8,960 nucleotides of DNA from the NCBI GenBank assembly GCA_020054055.1, contig JAGVLZ010000006.1, forward strand, positions 1 through 8,960. The letters are read 5' to 3'. The notes beneath the pieces were generated by a model. The model saw only the letters and a program-made list of their open reading frames with translations, was not told the origin of the DNA and did no database searches. Numbering within the stretch: position 1 is the stretch's first letter; every line of letters starts with the position of its first letter. The stretch is from Phycisphaerales bacterium. GTDB lineage: Bacteria; Planctomycetota; Phycisphaerae; Phycisphaerales; UBA1924. Made by a program: the position numbers and the translations under genes. Positions 1 to 6,892 of the stretch are shown one piece after another.

Positions 1-201
1 GGCGCGGCGCGGCTTATCGATCAGGAATCCGGCCTCGAAGTCGAAGCGGACCTCGACGAGATCGCCGCCTCCTACCGCAACGCGATCGGCGGGCACATCG
101 CGACGCTCAAGCGCGGATTCATCGCCGGCGGCGGGCGGCATGTGCTCGCGCCGCTCTCGCGCGGGGCGATCGACGTGCTACGGGAACTGGTCGGCGGGTG
201 A
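1..201 (+). CDS. DUF58 family protein, C-terminal end (5' truncated by window)
   Basis: Reading frame 1 is open from the window edge to a TGA at 199-201 and gives the last 66 residues of a protein. Motifs include 'LIDQESGLEVEADLDEIAASY', then 'HIATLKRGF', and an ending in 'IDVLRELVGG'. This matches the usual end of DUF58 proteins: a 'DPESG..LEVD...IR..Y' stretch, a helix 'H...L.RG....G', then a short 'S....AL..L' tail. DUF58 proteins carry a degenerate von Willebrand A-like fold and are usually encoded beside MoxR AAA ATPases, transglutaminase-like and VWA membrane proteins; none of those can be seen here because the upstream DNA is outside the window. It is the only plus-strand gene and converges on the minus-strand block. 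The assignment rests on recalled family pattern over a short fragment. The coding call itself is firmer, because the frame has no other competitor here. Confidence 0.75.
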   Translation, partial: GAARLIDQESGLEVEADLDEIAASYRNAIGGHIATLKRGFIAGGGRHVLAPLSRGAIDVLRELVGG

Positions 202-243
202 TCGCCGCGAATCCGCCCCCCTCCGTCCTCGAAGACTCGGACA

Positions 244-268
244 CCTCCCCCGGTAGGACCGGGGGAGG
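244..268. terminator. Perfect hairpin between convergent genes, likely two-way terminator
   Basis: The arms CCTCCCCCGGT (244-254) and ACCGGGGGAGG (258-268) are exact reverse complements around a 3-nt loop AGG. The hairpin sits 42 nt after the plus-strand stop and 11 nt beyond the minus-strand stop at 280, exactly where a shared terminator would be expected. No T-run follows on either side, so it is not a textbook intrinsic terminator. It may work as a transcript-end barrier or stabiliser. Confidence 0.6.
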
Positions 269-279
269 ATGAAGCGGTA

Positions 280-1218
280 TCACCCCGCGATCGCGAGGCG
301 CGGCGCCTGCCCCGATGTCGCGTAGGTTGTGACGCGGTTGCGCCCCGACTGCTTCGAGTCGTACAGGCACTTGTCCGCCGCGGCGACCCATGCTTCGGGC
401 GTCTGGCCACTATCCAGCCCTCGATCCGTCAGGCCGAAGGACGCGGTGGCGCGGATGTTCGGATAGTTGGGCCAGCGCTTGGCCTCGATCGCCTTGCGGA
501 TGCGCTCGCAGATCGCGAGCGAGGCGGGCGGCCCGGCGTCGGGGAGGATGATCGCGAACTCCTCGCCGCCGTAGCGGCACGCGACGTCGTACGAGCGGAG
601 TTCGGTCGTGAGAACCTTCGCAAAGCTCTGGAGCACGGCGTCGCCCGCCGGATGGCCGAAGGTGTCGTTGACCTTCTTGAAGTGATCCAGGTCGCAGATG
701 ATGAGCGACATCTCGGTCTTGTTACGTTTCGACTGGTCGAGTTCGGTGGAGAGCCGCTCGTTGAAATGCGCGCGGTTCCAGAGGCCGGTCAGGCCGTCGA
801 TCTGGGCGCGCTTCTCGAGCATGTGCATCAGCGTGTGAACCCGGATGGCGGACTGGATGCGCGCCCGCAGTTCGTGGATGTCGAAGGGCTTGGTGACGTA
901 GTCCATTGCGCCCAGTTCGAAGGCGCGGACTTTGTTGGCCGGGTCGGTGTCGCCGGAGAGCATGATGACGGGCAGGTCGATGGTCCGCGGGTCGTTTTTG
1001 AAAGACAAGAGCGCGGTCAGCCCGTTTTGATCGGGGAGGTGCAGATCGAGCAGGATGAGCGCGGGCCGATTCGAGGCCGCCAGTTCCAGCCCCTCGGATG
1101 CGCTGAAGGCCGAGAGAAACTCGATCCCCTCGTTCTTCAGTTTGAAGGTGAGGAGACGGTGGATCATCGGCGAATCGTCGATGAGCAGCAGGACGGGCTG
1201 TTGTTCGAGTGGCTGCAC
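280..1218 (-). CDS. Response regulator with GGDEF output (diguanylate cyclase)
   Basis: A 312-aa cytoplasmic two-domain signalling protein. The receiver domain (about residues 8-125) has the acidic pair D14/D15, phosphoacceptor D58 in 'LILLDLHLP', S88 in 'MLSG' and K110 in 'YVTKPF'. A helical linker (about 126-140) leads to a GGDEF domain (about 140-300) starting with 'DGLTGLWNRAHF'. The metal-binding stretch 'DLDHFKKVND' (176-185) and the active-site signature GGEEF (217-221) are intact. RSYD at 208-211, five residues before GGEEF, is a product-inhibition I-site. It should therefore make c-di-GMP from two GTP when phosphorylated (PleD/WspR-type logic) and be feedback inhibited. The start is GTG, preceded by GAGGAG at 1230-1235 with 11-nt spacing. 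It lies 62 nt after the Hpt gene on the same strand, which suggests a phosphorelay pair. Domain calls are secure; the partner is inferred. Confidence 0.95.
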   Translation of the reverse strand: MQPLEQQPVLLLIDDSPMIHRLLTFKLKNEGIEFLSAFSASEGLELAASNRPALILLDLHLPDQNGLTALLSFKNDPRTIDLPVIMLSGDTDPANKVRAFELGAMDYVTKPFDIHELRARIQSAIRVHTLMHMLEKRAQIDGLTGLWNRAHFNERLSTELDQSKRNKTEMSLIICDLDHFKKVNDTFGHPAGDAVLQSFAKVLTTELRSYDVACRYGGEEFAIILPDAGPPASLAICERIRKAIEAKRWPNYPNIRATASFGLTDRGLDSGQTPEAWVAAADKCLYDSKQSGRNRVTTYATSGQAPRLAIAG

Positions 1219-1280
1219 GATGCGAGTTGCTCCTCGTCAGAGCCGGCAGCCTGGCCGGCGATCCCCAAGTCGAAACGACC

Positions 1281-1604
1281 TCATCGCGCGACGCGGCTGC
1301 ACATCTGGATCAGCGAATCGAACTCGCGCCGCACAGCGGTCAGGTCGTGGGCCGCGTGCTTCAGCGCCGATTCGAGGGCCTTGGCGGATTCACCGAGCGG
1401 GGTGAAGCCGTAGCCGGGAGCCGCCCCTTTCATCTGGTGCGCCAATCGCCCCAGTTCCGCCGCGTTCGCCCGGTCCCACGCGAAGCGGAACTCGGACATG
1501 CGCTGCGGCACCTCATCCACGAACATCTGGATAAGTTCCTGCATGTCCGCGTCGGAGGCGAACTCGCTCTGCAACGGGGACAGCTGGGAGGTTGGGTCGG
1601 TCAT
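1281..1604 (-). CDS. Hpt-domain phosphotransfer protein
   Basis: A 107-aa single-domain protein. The phosphorylatable histidine is H56 in 'RLAHQMKGAAPGYGF', the canonical HxxKG motif of histidine phosphotransfer domains, set in a helical bundle. 'LIQMFVDEVPQRMSEF' (25-39) is the usual preceding helix, and 'GESAKALESALKH' the following one. The frame stays open upstream to 1745, but the start at 1604 (MTDPTSQLSP) is chosen because AAGGAG lies 10 nt before the ATG and the domain begins just after it; the upstream extension is Arg-rich and unlike a protein. It should pass phosphate from a sensor kinase outside the window to a receiver domain. The next gene downstream, 62 nt away, encodes a receiver-GGDEF protein and is the obvious acceptor. 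No other domain is present. Confidence 0.9.
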   Translation of the reverse strand: MTDPTSQLSPLQSEFASDADMQELIQMFVDEVPQRMSEFRFAWDRANAAELGRLAHQMKGAAPGYGFTPLGESAKALESALKHAAHDLTAVRREFDSLIQMCSRVAR

Positions 1605-1614
1605 GGACGTTCCT

Positions 1615-1620
1615 CTCCTT
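1615..1620 (-). promoter_or_regulatory. Ribosome-binding site of the hpt gene
   Basis: AAGGAG on the minus strand, 10 nt before the ATG at 1604. It decides the start over the open frame that continues upstream to 1745. Confidence 0.75.
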
Positions 1621-1777
1621 ATACAAAGGGTGCGTGCCGACACCATCGGCCCCTCCCGAGAATGGGTTGATGCCTGCCCGCGCCGGAGGCGATGACCTTT
1701 GAGGGTGGGGCAACGTGTATCGCGCGATCGGCGAAGCGCTCGCATTTATCGGTCCGTGCAGCGGCGCACCGAACCAA

Positions 1778-2908
1778 TCATCGCGTGGCGAAGAACACGA
1801 TCGCCGCCACGATCACGAGCCCGATCAGCACCGCCCCGGCGATCTTGGGCGCGCTCCAGGGGCGCTCGCCGCGTACCTCGCCCGTGCGCGCGTTGACCAT
1901 GAATCGAAAGACCTTGTTGCGGAAGCGGTAGGCGCTGATCCACGCGGGGAGCAGGATGTGCTTGTACGTCACCCGCTCGTGCCGCGTACTCATCGACGCG
2001 ATGCGCTGCTCGTCGCCGCCGATGTCGGCGCGGATGGTCTGCTGGATCATCGGGCGCATCTTGGCGCGACCCTCCGCGAACCCGGTCGGCAGGTCGACCT
2101 GGTAACTCTCCGCGCCGAACCCGCTCAGGTAGGCGTCGTCGTAGGGGACCACTTCCTTCAGGTCCCAGGGTTCGAGCGCCTCGGCGTGCTCGCGCGGCAG
2201 CGAATGGCTCGCCAGCACCAGCACGTCGTCAAATCGGTTGAACACGGTTCCGGCCGCGGGCGACCAGCGGATGCGCCGCTCGCGACGCATCCCGGTGCGC
2301 GTCTTGCCGTTGGCCACATAGGTGTACGGCACGGTGACGTAGTAAGCATCGCCGCGCTGCCCGGTGTACTCGGTGGTCGCGTCGCAGTCGAAGGTCCACG
2401 CGGGCATGTACATCCCGCCGAGGCGTCCCTCATTGATCGCCGCTTGCTTCAACTCACTCGGCGCGAACCACAGGCCGCCGAGCCATTCGGTGAAGGACTT
2501 CTGCGCCTGCTCGCGTGTGACGCGGAAAGGGAGGAGCGCCTTGGGCTTGATGAGGCGGCGGCTCTTGGCGGTCGCCACGATGTTCGAGTTGCAATAGGGA
2601 CACGAGAGCGCGGTGGTTGAACCGAGGCCGTGGACTTCCGCCCCGCACGCGTCGCATTTCACATCGAGATAATCCTGCTGGTCATCGCCGCGCGAGAGTT
2701 CGTCGAGCGCCGCGCGGAAATCCTCCTCTTCGACCTGAACCTCGGACTGCGGCACGGCGTTCTCGTGCCCGCAGTAGGGGCACGCGAGCGACTGAGTCCC
2801 GGGCGAAAACTCCACCTTTGCGCCGCACTGCGCGCAGGGGAAGTGCCGCTCGGTTCCGATGGTTTCGGGTTGGTTCGTCGTCATCGTCGTTCGATTGGAG
2901 ACATGCAT
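1778..2908 (-). CDS. Double zinc-ribbon protein with C-terminal membrane anchor (YdjG-like)
   Basis: 376 aa. Two zinc ribbons open the protein: C25-x2-C28 with C43-x2-C46, and C85-x2-C88 with C103-x2-C106, the second of each pair being CPYC. They are joined by an acidic linker (about 57-80). A conserved body follows with aromatic-rich beta segments ('MYMPAWTFDCD', 'HILLPAWISAYRF', 'FMVNARTGEVRGERP'). One transmembrane helix (about 356-373) ends the protein, so the ribbons should be cytosolic and the C-terminus at the membrane. Relatives are often mislabelled 'primosomal protein N'' or 'superfamily II helicase' because of the zinc ribbons; no helicase motif is present. The architecture and the SPFH neighbour recall Bacillus YdjG, encoded with YdjI in the pspA operon. 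The ATG at 2908 is taken, but ATG at 2884 (residue 9) is equally possible; neither has a clear Shine-Dalgarno sequence. The 5' leader lies in the inverted-repeat element. Confidence 0.88.
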   Translation of the reverse strand: MHVSNRTTMTTNQPETIGTERHFPCAQCGAKVEFSPGTQSLACPYCGHENAVPQSEVQVEEEDFRAALDELSRGDDQQDYLDVKCDACGAEVHGLGSTTALSCPYCNSNIVATAKSRRLIKPKALLPFRVTREQAQKSFTEWLGGLWFAPSELKQAAINEGRLGGMYMPAWTFDCDATTEYTGQRGDAYYVTVPYTYVANGKTRTGMRRERRIRWSPAAGTVFNRFDDVLVLASHSLPREHAEALEPWDLKEVVPYDDAYLSGFGAESYQVDLPTGFAEGRAKMRPMIQQTIRADIGGDEQRIASMSTRHERVTYKHILLPAWISAYRFRNKVFRFMVNARTGEVRGERPWSAPKIAGAVLIGLVIVAAIVFFATR

Positions 2909-2910
2909 CT

Positions 2911-3096
2911 ACCACGGCGACACTTGGAAGACACACAATTTGGCACAGATGTCACAGATGGGCACAGATCGAAGGGAGGAGAGAAGTTGTCAGCGATTCC
3001 CGACACGCCTTTTTGCTTCACTGCATTGGCCTGTGTTCCTCGGTGACATCTGTGCCCGCTCTTCATTCTTCTCCGTGCCCTCCGTGTTTCCGTGGC
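2911..3096. repeat. Inverted-repeat element (MITE/REP-like) filling the gap between SPFH and zinc-ribbon genes
   Basis: The two flanks are imperfect inverted copies. The core GGCACAGATGTCAC (2942-2955) is matched exactly by GTGACATCTGTGCC (3043-3056). The outer ends ACCACGG (2911-2917) and CCGTGG (3090-3095) also mirror each other, and between core and ends both flanks carry degenerate 'ACAC/CACGGAG'-type words. The left flank also contains tandem CACAGATG words (2944-2968). The central unpaired part, about 2971-3040, has no gene. The composition is less GC-rich than the surrounding genes. I recognise this style from interspersed repeats in planctomycetes and other phyla with large genomes; copy number here is unknown. 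It may fold in RNA and affect expression of the downstream zinc-ribbon gene. Confidence 0.7.
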
Positions 3097-3103
3097 AACT
3101 CAC

Positions 3104-4201
3104 TTACCTCGGCGGCAGCGGCGGCGGAACGCTCCCGAGCATCGCCGACACCTCGGGCACATCCTCGGCCTTCTGCCAGTCGGCCAGCCCGGCGCGCCAG
3201 ATCAGCGTGTCGCGCGTCAGCGCTCCCGACTCCGCGAGGCGCTTCAGGCCGTCACCCTCGAAGGGGCCGGATTTTTCGCCGTTCTGCACGACGTAGAACT
3301 TCACCACCTGCGCGGACGCGGGCACCGGCGGCGGCCCGCCACCACCACTGCCTGAACCCTGCATCGCCTGACCCATCTGCTGCGCGACGACGAAGCCCAT
3401 CCCCATCGACGCCGCCCCGCCCGGATTCTCGGCCGCCTTGGTCATCGCCTCCGCCGCCTGGAACTGCGTGTACGCGTTCAGGTTCCCGATCACCCCCATG
3501 CTCGTGCGCTTGTCCAGCGCCGCTTCGACCTCCGGCGGGAGCGAGATGTTCTCGACGAGCAGTTTCGTCAGGTCCAGACCCTTGGCCTCGAACTCCGGCG
3601 CGATCTTGGTCGTCAGGAACTTGCCCAGTTCGTCGTAGTTGGCCGCGAGGTCGAGGGCGGGGATCTTCGACTCGGCCAGGATGTCGGCGAAGCGCGAGAC
3701 GATCACGTTCCGCAACTGGTTGGTGATCTCTTCCGAGGTGAAGGTGCCGTCGGTGCCGACGATCTCGCGGATAAAGGCGGCGGGGTCCTTCACCTTGGTG
3801 ACGTAGGTGCCGAACGCCCGAAGGCGCAGCGGCCCGAACTCCGCGTCGCGGAGCATGATGGGGTTCATGGTCCCCCACTTCAGGTCGGTGAACTGGCGCG
3901 TGCTGACGAAGTAGACCTCGCACTTGAAGGGGCTCTCGAAGCCGTACTTCCACCCCTTGAGCGTCGCGAGGATGGGGATGTTCTTCGTGTCGAGGGTGTA
4001 GATGCCGGGCTGGAAGACGTCCGCCATCTTCCCCTGGTCGATCAGCACCGCGGCCTGCCCCTCGCGGACGATGAGTTTCGCCCCCCACTTGATCTCGTTG
4101 TTCGGCCGCTGGTCGAAGCGGTGGACCATCGTGTTGCTGGTCTGGTCCAGCCACTCGACGATGTCGATCAGTTCGGATTTGAGACGATCCCAGATTCCCA
4201 T
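3104..4201 (-). CDS. SPFH-domain protein with C-terminal GYF_2 domain (YdjI-like)
   Basis: 365 aa. It opens with the typical amphipathic helix of this family ('MGIWDRLKSELIDIVEWLD'), used for membrane contact. The SPFH/band-7 core spans about 38-235 ('AKLIVREGQAAVLIDQGKMADVF', 'LRLRAFGTYVTKVKDPAAFI', then 'LLVENISLPPEVEAALDKR'). A coiled, Ala/Met/Gly-rich stretch follows (240-290), then a Gly/Pro linker. A GYF_2 (DUF4339) domain covers about 301-355: 'KFYVVQNGEKSGPF...DTLIWRAGLADWQKA'. Relatives are often labelled 'virion core protein' after a poxvirus protein. SPFH proteins oligomerise at membranes; the Bacillus relative YdjI recruits PspA under envelope stress. The frame stays open upstream to 4264, but the ATG at 4201 is chosen: it has a perfect AGGAGG 6 nt upstream and gives the conserved family N-terminus. 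The zinc-ribbon gene lies 195 nt downstream. Confidence 0.93.
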   Translation of the reverse strand: MGIWDRLKSELIDIVEWLDQTSNTMVHRFDQRPNNEIKWGAKLIVREGQAAVLIDQGKMADVFQPGIYTLDTKNIPILATLKGWKYGFESPFKCEVYFVSTRQFTDLKWGTMNPIMLRDAEFGPLRLRAFGTYVTKVKDPAAFIREIVGTDGTFTSEEITNQLRNVIVSRFADILAESKIPALDLAANYDELGKFLTTKIAPEFEAKGLDLTKLLVENISLPPEVEAALDKRTSMGVIGNLNAYTQFQAAEAMTKAAENPGGAASMGMGFVVAQQMGQAMQGSGSGGGGPPPVPASAQVVKFYVVQNGEKSGPFEGDGLKRLAESGALTRDTLIWRAGLADWQKAEDVPEVSAMLGSVPPPLPPR

Positions 4202-4207
4202 GAGGCA

Positions 4208-4213
4208 CCTCCT
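4208..4213 (-). promoter_or_regulatory. Ribosome-binding site of the SPFH gene
   Basis: A perfect AGGAGG on the minus strand, 6 nt before the ATG at 4201. It fixes that start and rules out the Gly-rich upstream extension to 4264. It is the strongest Shine-Dalgarno sequence in the window. Confidence 0.85.
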
Positions 4214-4298
4214 GAGCACGCGGGGCGTCGGACCACCCCCGCCGGCGCCGGCCGAGCGGCTCAAAAGAGTAACTATTCCGAGGGGGGGACGCCCGGTT

Positions 4299-6017
4299 TC
4301 AGTTCCTCGAAGGGGGTTCGGTCAACGTCTCAGCGAAGTCCTCATCGCCGAGGACCTCCAACGCTCGACTTACGGCGAGGAGCGCGTGGGCGACGTTATC
4401 GATCCGAAGTGAGTTGTCCCAAGGCGAGGTACGCAGCGCGCCGAATACCCGAACCTGTCTCGCAACGTAGAACGCATCGACATCGTCCGCGAACTGGAGT
4501 TGGATCAAGTTGCGCAGCGCGAGAATGATGGCCTCGCGATAACGCCCGGCCCAATCGAGGTCTTCCGATTCCCTCGCTACCGCGAGCGCCTTGACGAGGC
4601 TTTCGAGATACACCGCTGTTGAAGAGGTGTGCGAGGGACCATATTCCGCGTGATCCGACGAGTAGAAATCTCCGAGCACATCAGGCTCGGCATGGTCAAT
4701 GCGTTGAAGGCCCGCGAGCCAGTCATTTATCTCAAAGATGGCTTCTCGAAACCAATCGGAGCCGGTGAGGCGCCACGCCGAGGCGTAGGCCAGTGTGTGA
4801 TAAGGCACGAACGCGGGGTTCCGGTTCTCCTCGCGCAGGTGCCATTCCATGTAATACTCGGCGGAGCGCTGGAACCGCTCGTGTTCCTGCGTGCCCGATC
4901 GTTCTCCGAGGCCGCACGCCCAATAGAGGAGAGTTTCGCCCGGATAGAAGTTCTCCATCCCGGAGCGCGATCGTGGCTTGAAGAAGGTGGTGAATCGACC
5001 GTCCGGTTGGTGCAGCGAGTCGATCGCGAGCCGTATTGATTCCTCTTGGGGCCGGTAGCGGCCTTCGAGCGCGGAATGATGCAGGGCCATCGCGGCGACC
5101 GCGAGCGCGCCGAGTTTGACCTCACCCTGGAACTCGATCAGCCCGAACTCGCCCTCACAGCGGAAGAACTCCTTCAGATTCGCCGCGGCATTCAGGCGGG
5201 CCATTTCGGGCGTCACGATTCCTTCATTTGATGCGCTCTCGGCGAGCGCGAGCGTCGCCAACCACTGGCGAATCGGGTTGTTCGCGTCGGAATACTTGCC
5301 GCTGCTGGGCCAATATTTGTAGGGCAGCCGCCCGGAGTCGTCCATGTTGGCGATAAGCCACCGCTCCAGACCGTCGCGGAGTTCGGTCACGCGCTCGCGC
5401 GTGACCTCGGCGACGGAAACGATTTGGTTGCCGCGGAAGAGCGCCACCGGCGCGTACGGCTCGCGGAGCGCGAGGTGAAACTGACGCCCGACAAGGCGAT
5501 GGATGGTTGGTTGGACCCCCGTGGCACGGGTTTGCAACCCGTGGCTTTGCTCTTCTATCAACCTCCTCAGCGCCCGCGCCGGGGACTCGTTCCGCGCGAT
5601 GGACTCCAGCGGACTGATCCTCGCCTCGCCCCCATCCGACCACGAGACGTGGAAGCCGTCCACGCCGCGCCGAATCTCGGAGATGTCCAGCACGGGCTCC
5701 GACGAGTCCACAAAGAAGACCTGCGCCGCATCAACTTCTTTCCGCTCGGCGCCGGGTTCGCTGCGAAGCCCATTGCGGATGGACGACTTGACGGCCTCTT
5801 CGAGCGAATCGCCCGTGCCCCAGCCGGCCACGATCCGCCTGCCGCCGGAGCGCACGCAGACGTGGAGCAGCCTGAACTCACCCACCTGCGGCCGCAGCGC
5901 CGACGCGATGATCGGACAGGACGCGAGCACAGTCGGACGGGGAGAAGACGCCACGGCCGCGCACGGGATCAGCGAGAGGCACGCGAACAACACCGTGTAC
6001 GTCCACAATCGGATCAT
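4299..6017 (-). CDS. Exported protein with predicted (alpha/alpha)6 toroid domain, function unknown
   Basis: 572 aa. A signal peptide is visible ('MIRLWTYTVLFACLSLIPCAAVA', cleavage likely after residue 23). Residues about 45-115 vaguely follow an AMMECR1-like pattern ('HVCVRSGGRRIVAG', 'DSLEEAVKSSIRNGL', 'AAQVFFVDSSEPV'); this is tentative. From about 205 the protein is helical and shows six similar inner-helix segments: 250-261 (RQWLATLALAES), 301-315, 360-372 (ETLLYWACGLGE), 407-419, 464-480 and 539-555. Between them lie Gly/Pro/aromatic loops such as 'DDSGRLPYKYWP', 'PDGRFTTFF' and 'NFYPGE'. That is the layout of alpha/alpha toroids found in glycoside hydrolases, epimerases and lanthionine-cyclase-like proteins. 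No catalytic residues can be named safely. Its ATG overlaps the previous gene's TGA as ATGA (6014-6017), so translation is probably coupled; the open frame continues to 6368 but overlaps that gene. The (alpha/alpha)6 reading is inference. Confidence 0.85.
   Translation of the reverse strand: MIRLWTYTVLFACLSLIPCAAVASSPRPTVLASCPIIASALRPQVGEFRLLHVCVRSGGRRIVAGWGTGDSLEEAVKSSIRNGLRSEPGAERKEVDAAQVFFVDSSEPVLDISEIRRGVDGFHVSWSDGGEARISPLESIARNESPARALRRLIEEQSHGLQTRATGVQPTIHRLVGRQFHLALREPYAPVALFRGNQIVSVAEVTRERVTELRDGLERWLIANMDDSGRLPYKYWPSSGKYSDANNPIRQWLATLALAESASNEGIVTPEMARLNAAANLKEFFRCEGEFGLIEFQGEVKLGALAVAAMALHHSALEGRYRPQEESIRLAIDSLHQPDGRFTTFFKPRSRSGMENFYPGETLLYWACGLGERSGTQEHERFQRSAEYYMEWHLREENRNPAFVPYHTLAYASAWRLTGSDWFREAIFEINDWLAGLQRIDHAEPDVLGDFYSSDHAEYGPSHTSSTAVYLESLVKALAVARESEDLDWAGRYREAIILALRNLIQLQFADDVDAFYVARQVRVFGALRTSPWDNSLRIDNVAHALLAVSRALEVLGDEDFAETLTEPPSRN
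5523..5545. repeat. Palindromic hairpin inside the toroid-protein gene
   Basis: The arms CACGGGTT (5525-5532) and AACCCGTG (5536-5543) are exact reverse complements around a TGC loop. The flanking GG (5523-5524) and GC (5544-5545) extend the similarity with one mismatch. It is translated in frame as part of 'SHGLQTRATG', residues 158-167, between the N-terminal domain and the toroid. The sequence resembles short 'gcaacccgtg' interspersed palindromes I associate with planctomycete genomes; whether it recurs in this genome cannot be seen here. Confidence 0.6.
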
Positions 6018-6886
6018 TCTTGCGGCGCAACAACGTTCGGCGCGATCCGGCGAAGCACGCCAACGGCGACTCCCTTCTGATGTGTCATCCCCGGCTGCGT
6101 CCACGCGGGGGAGGCGTCCGGGTCGATGCGCCCACCGAGTTCGACGGCGGCTTCGGCTAACAACTGCGCCGCTTCCTGATCGGAATAGCGATCCTTCGAC
6201 TCCTGAATCGCGAGGCTGACGATCACCCATCGGTACTCCGGCGGGAGCGCGCGCACGCTCTGCTTGACCTCCGCGAGTGACTGATTGCATCCACCGGCGG
6301 GGTGCGGGACGCCTTTCCATCGCACCGCGTACTCCATGTAGTCCGCTTGACGCAGCCGAACGATCCACGGTTTGACCAGCGTGGCGCGGCTCTGGGCGTC
6401 GGGCAGCTCCGCCTCAAGTTCCGCGGCGGTCCGTGCATGGAACACACCGAACCACCAGTCATAGAGTCCGCGCAGATAGCCGCCGACGGTCTGGGGCGCT
6501 CCCCCGAAAACGTTCCACTCGCCGGTGATGCACGCCCCTGGAAGAGTCGGGCGTGTGTCTTCGAGCAGATGGCGGAGCGACCAGAGCGCTTCCGTGTCCC
6601 CGCAATAGTCCAGCACGAAAATGCCCAGGCCGACCTCCGCGCCGTTTTCGCTCCGCAGCAACTGCTGGATTGAATCGGGCGGGAGCGCGAGCGCCGCCAG
6701 ATAGATCGGCCGATCGCTCGGAGGCGAACTGCCCCAATCCTTGGCCGAAAGGGGGAGCATCTCAGGCAAGACCACGCTAGCATTCGGCCCCGCGATGCAT
6801 CGTGAAGTGAGCGAGTTGAGTGAAGCGCCCAGAACAAGGCCCATGAGGATCACCCGGACGAGCAACCGATCGATGTACAAGGACAT
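6014..6886 (-). CDS. Exported protein of unknown function, middle gene of three-gene operon
   Basis: 290 aa. I do not recognise the family. The N-terminus looks like a signal peptide or membrane anchor: basic residues R7 and R11, then hydrophobic 'VILMGLVLGASL' (12-23), with a possible cleavage near 'CIAG' (30-33). Residues 60-112 ('LALPPDSIQQLLRSENGAEVGLGIFVLDYCGDTEALWSLRHLL') look like one HEAT-type helical hairpin. A Trp/Gly-rich segment follows (119-150, 'GEWNVFGGAPQTVGGYLRGLYDWWFGVF'), then a second helical part ('EYRWVIVSLAIQESKDRYS'). No enzyme motif is seen. The ATG at 6886 is preceded by AAAGGA at 6-nt spacing; the open frame runs upstream to 7021 but overlaps the transglutaminase-like gene. 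The gene starts 16 nt after that gene's stop, and its own TGA overlaps the start of the toroid gene. The three are therefore probably one transcript and act outside the cytoplasm. Confidence 0.87.
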   Translation of the reverse strand: MSLYIDRLLVRVILMGLVLGASLNSLTSRCIAGPNASVVLPEMLPLSAKDWGSSPPSDRPIYLAALALPPDSIQQLLRSENGAEVGLGIFVLDYCGDTEALWSLRHLLEDTRPTLPGACITGEWNVFGGAPQTVGGYLRGLYDWWFGVFHARTAAELEAELPDAQSRATLVKPWIVRLRQADYMEYAVRWKGVPHPAGGCNQSLAEVKQSVRALPPEYRWVIVSLAIQESKDRYSDQEAAQLLAEAAVELGGRIDPDASPAWTQPGMTHQKGVAVGVLRRIAPNVVAPQE

Positions 6887-6892
6887 ATGCAA

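Noticed and set aside
1242..1259. GCCGGC...GCCGGC hairpin between hpt and the GGDEF gene
   Set aside because: A 6-bp stem of self-complementary GC sequence without a T-run is too weak to call a terminator.
652..1413. Plus-strand open frame of 253 codons opposite the GGDEF gene
   Set aside because: It is antisense to an unmistakable REC-GGDEF protein and has no recognisable content.
1616..1623. TATAAG before hpt as a -10 box
   Set aside because: It overlaps the ribosome-binding site and would leave almost no leader; no matching -35 was seen.
1605..1745. N-terminal extension of the Hpt protein
   Set aside because: It is Arg-rich with no domain similarity, and a good Shine-Dalgarno sequence supports the internal ATG at 1604.
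1778..2908. Primosomal protein N'/helicase reading of the zinc-ribbon protein
   Set aside because: Only the zinc ribbons fit. There are no Walker or helicase motifs, and a C-terminal membrane helix is present.
4241..4252. Palindrome GCCGGCGCCGGC upstream of the SPFH gene
   Set aside because: Short GC palindromes are expected by chance in DNA of this composition, and no operator context is seen.
5916..5927. Lipobox 'LASC' (residues 31-34) in the toroid protein
   Set aside because: Pro and Arg residues separate it from the hydrophobic core, so ordinary signal-peptide cleavage near residue 23 fits better.
6018..6368. N-terminal extension of the toroid protein by 117 residues
   Set aside because: It is Arg/Ser-rich, overlaps the middle operon gene in another frame, and would bury the signal peptide that begins at 6017.
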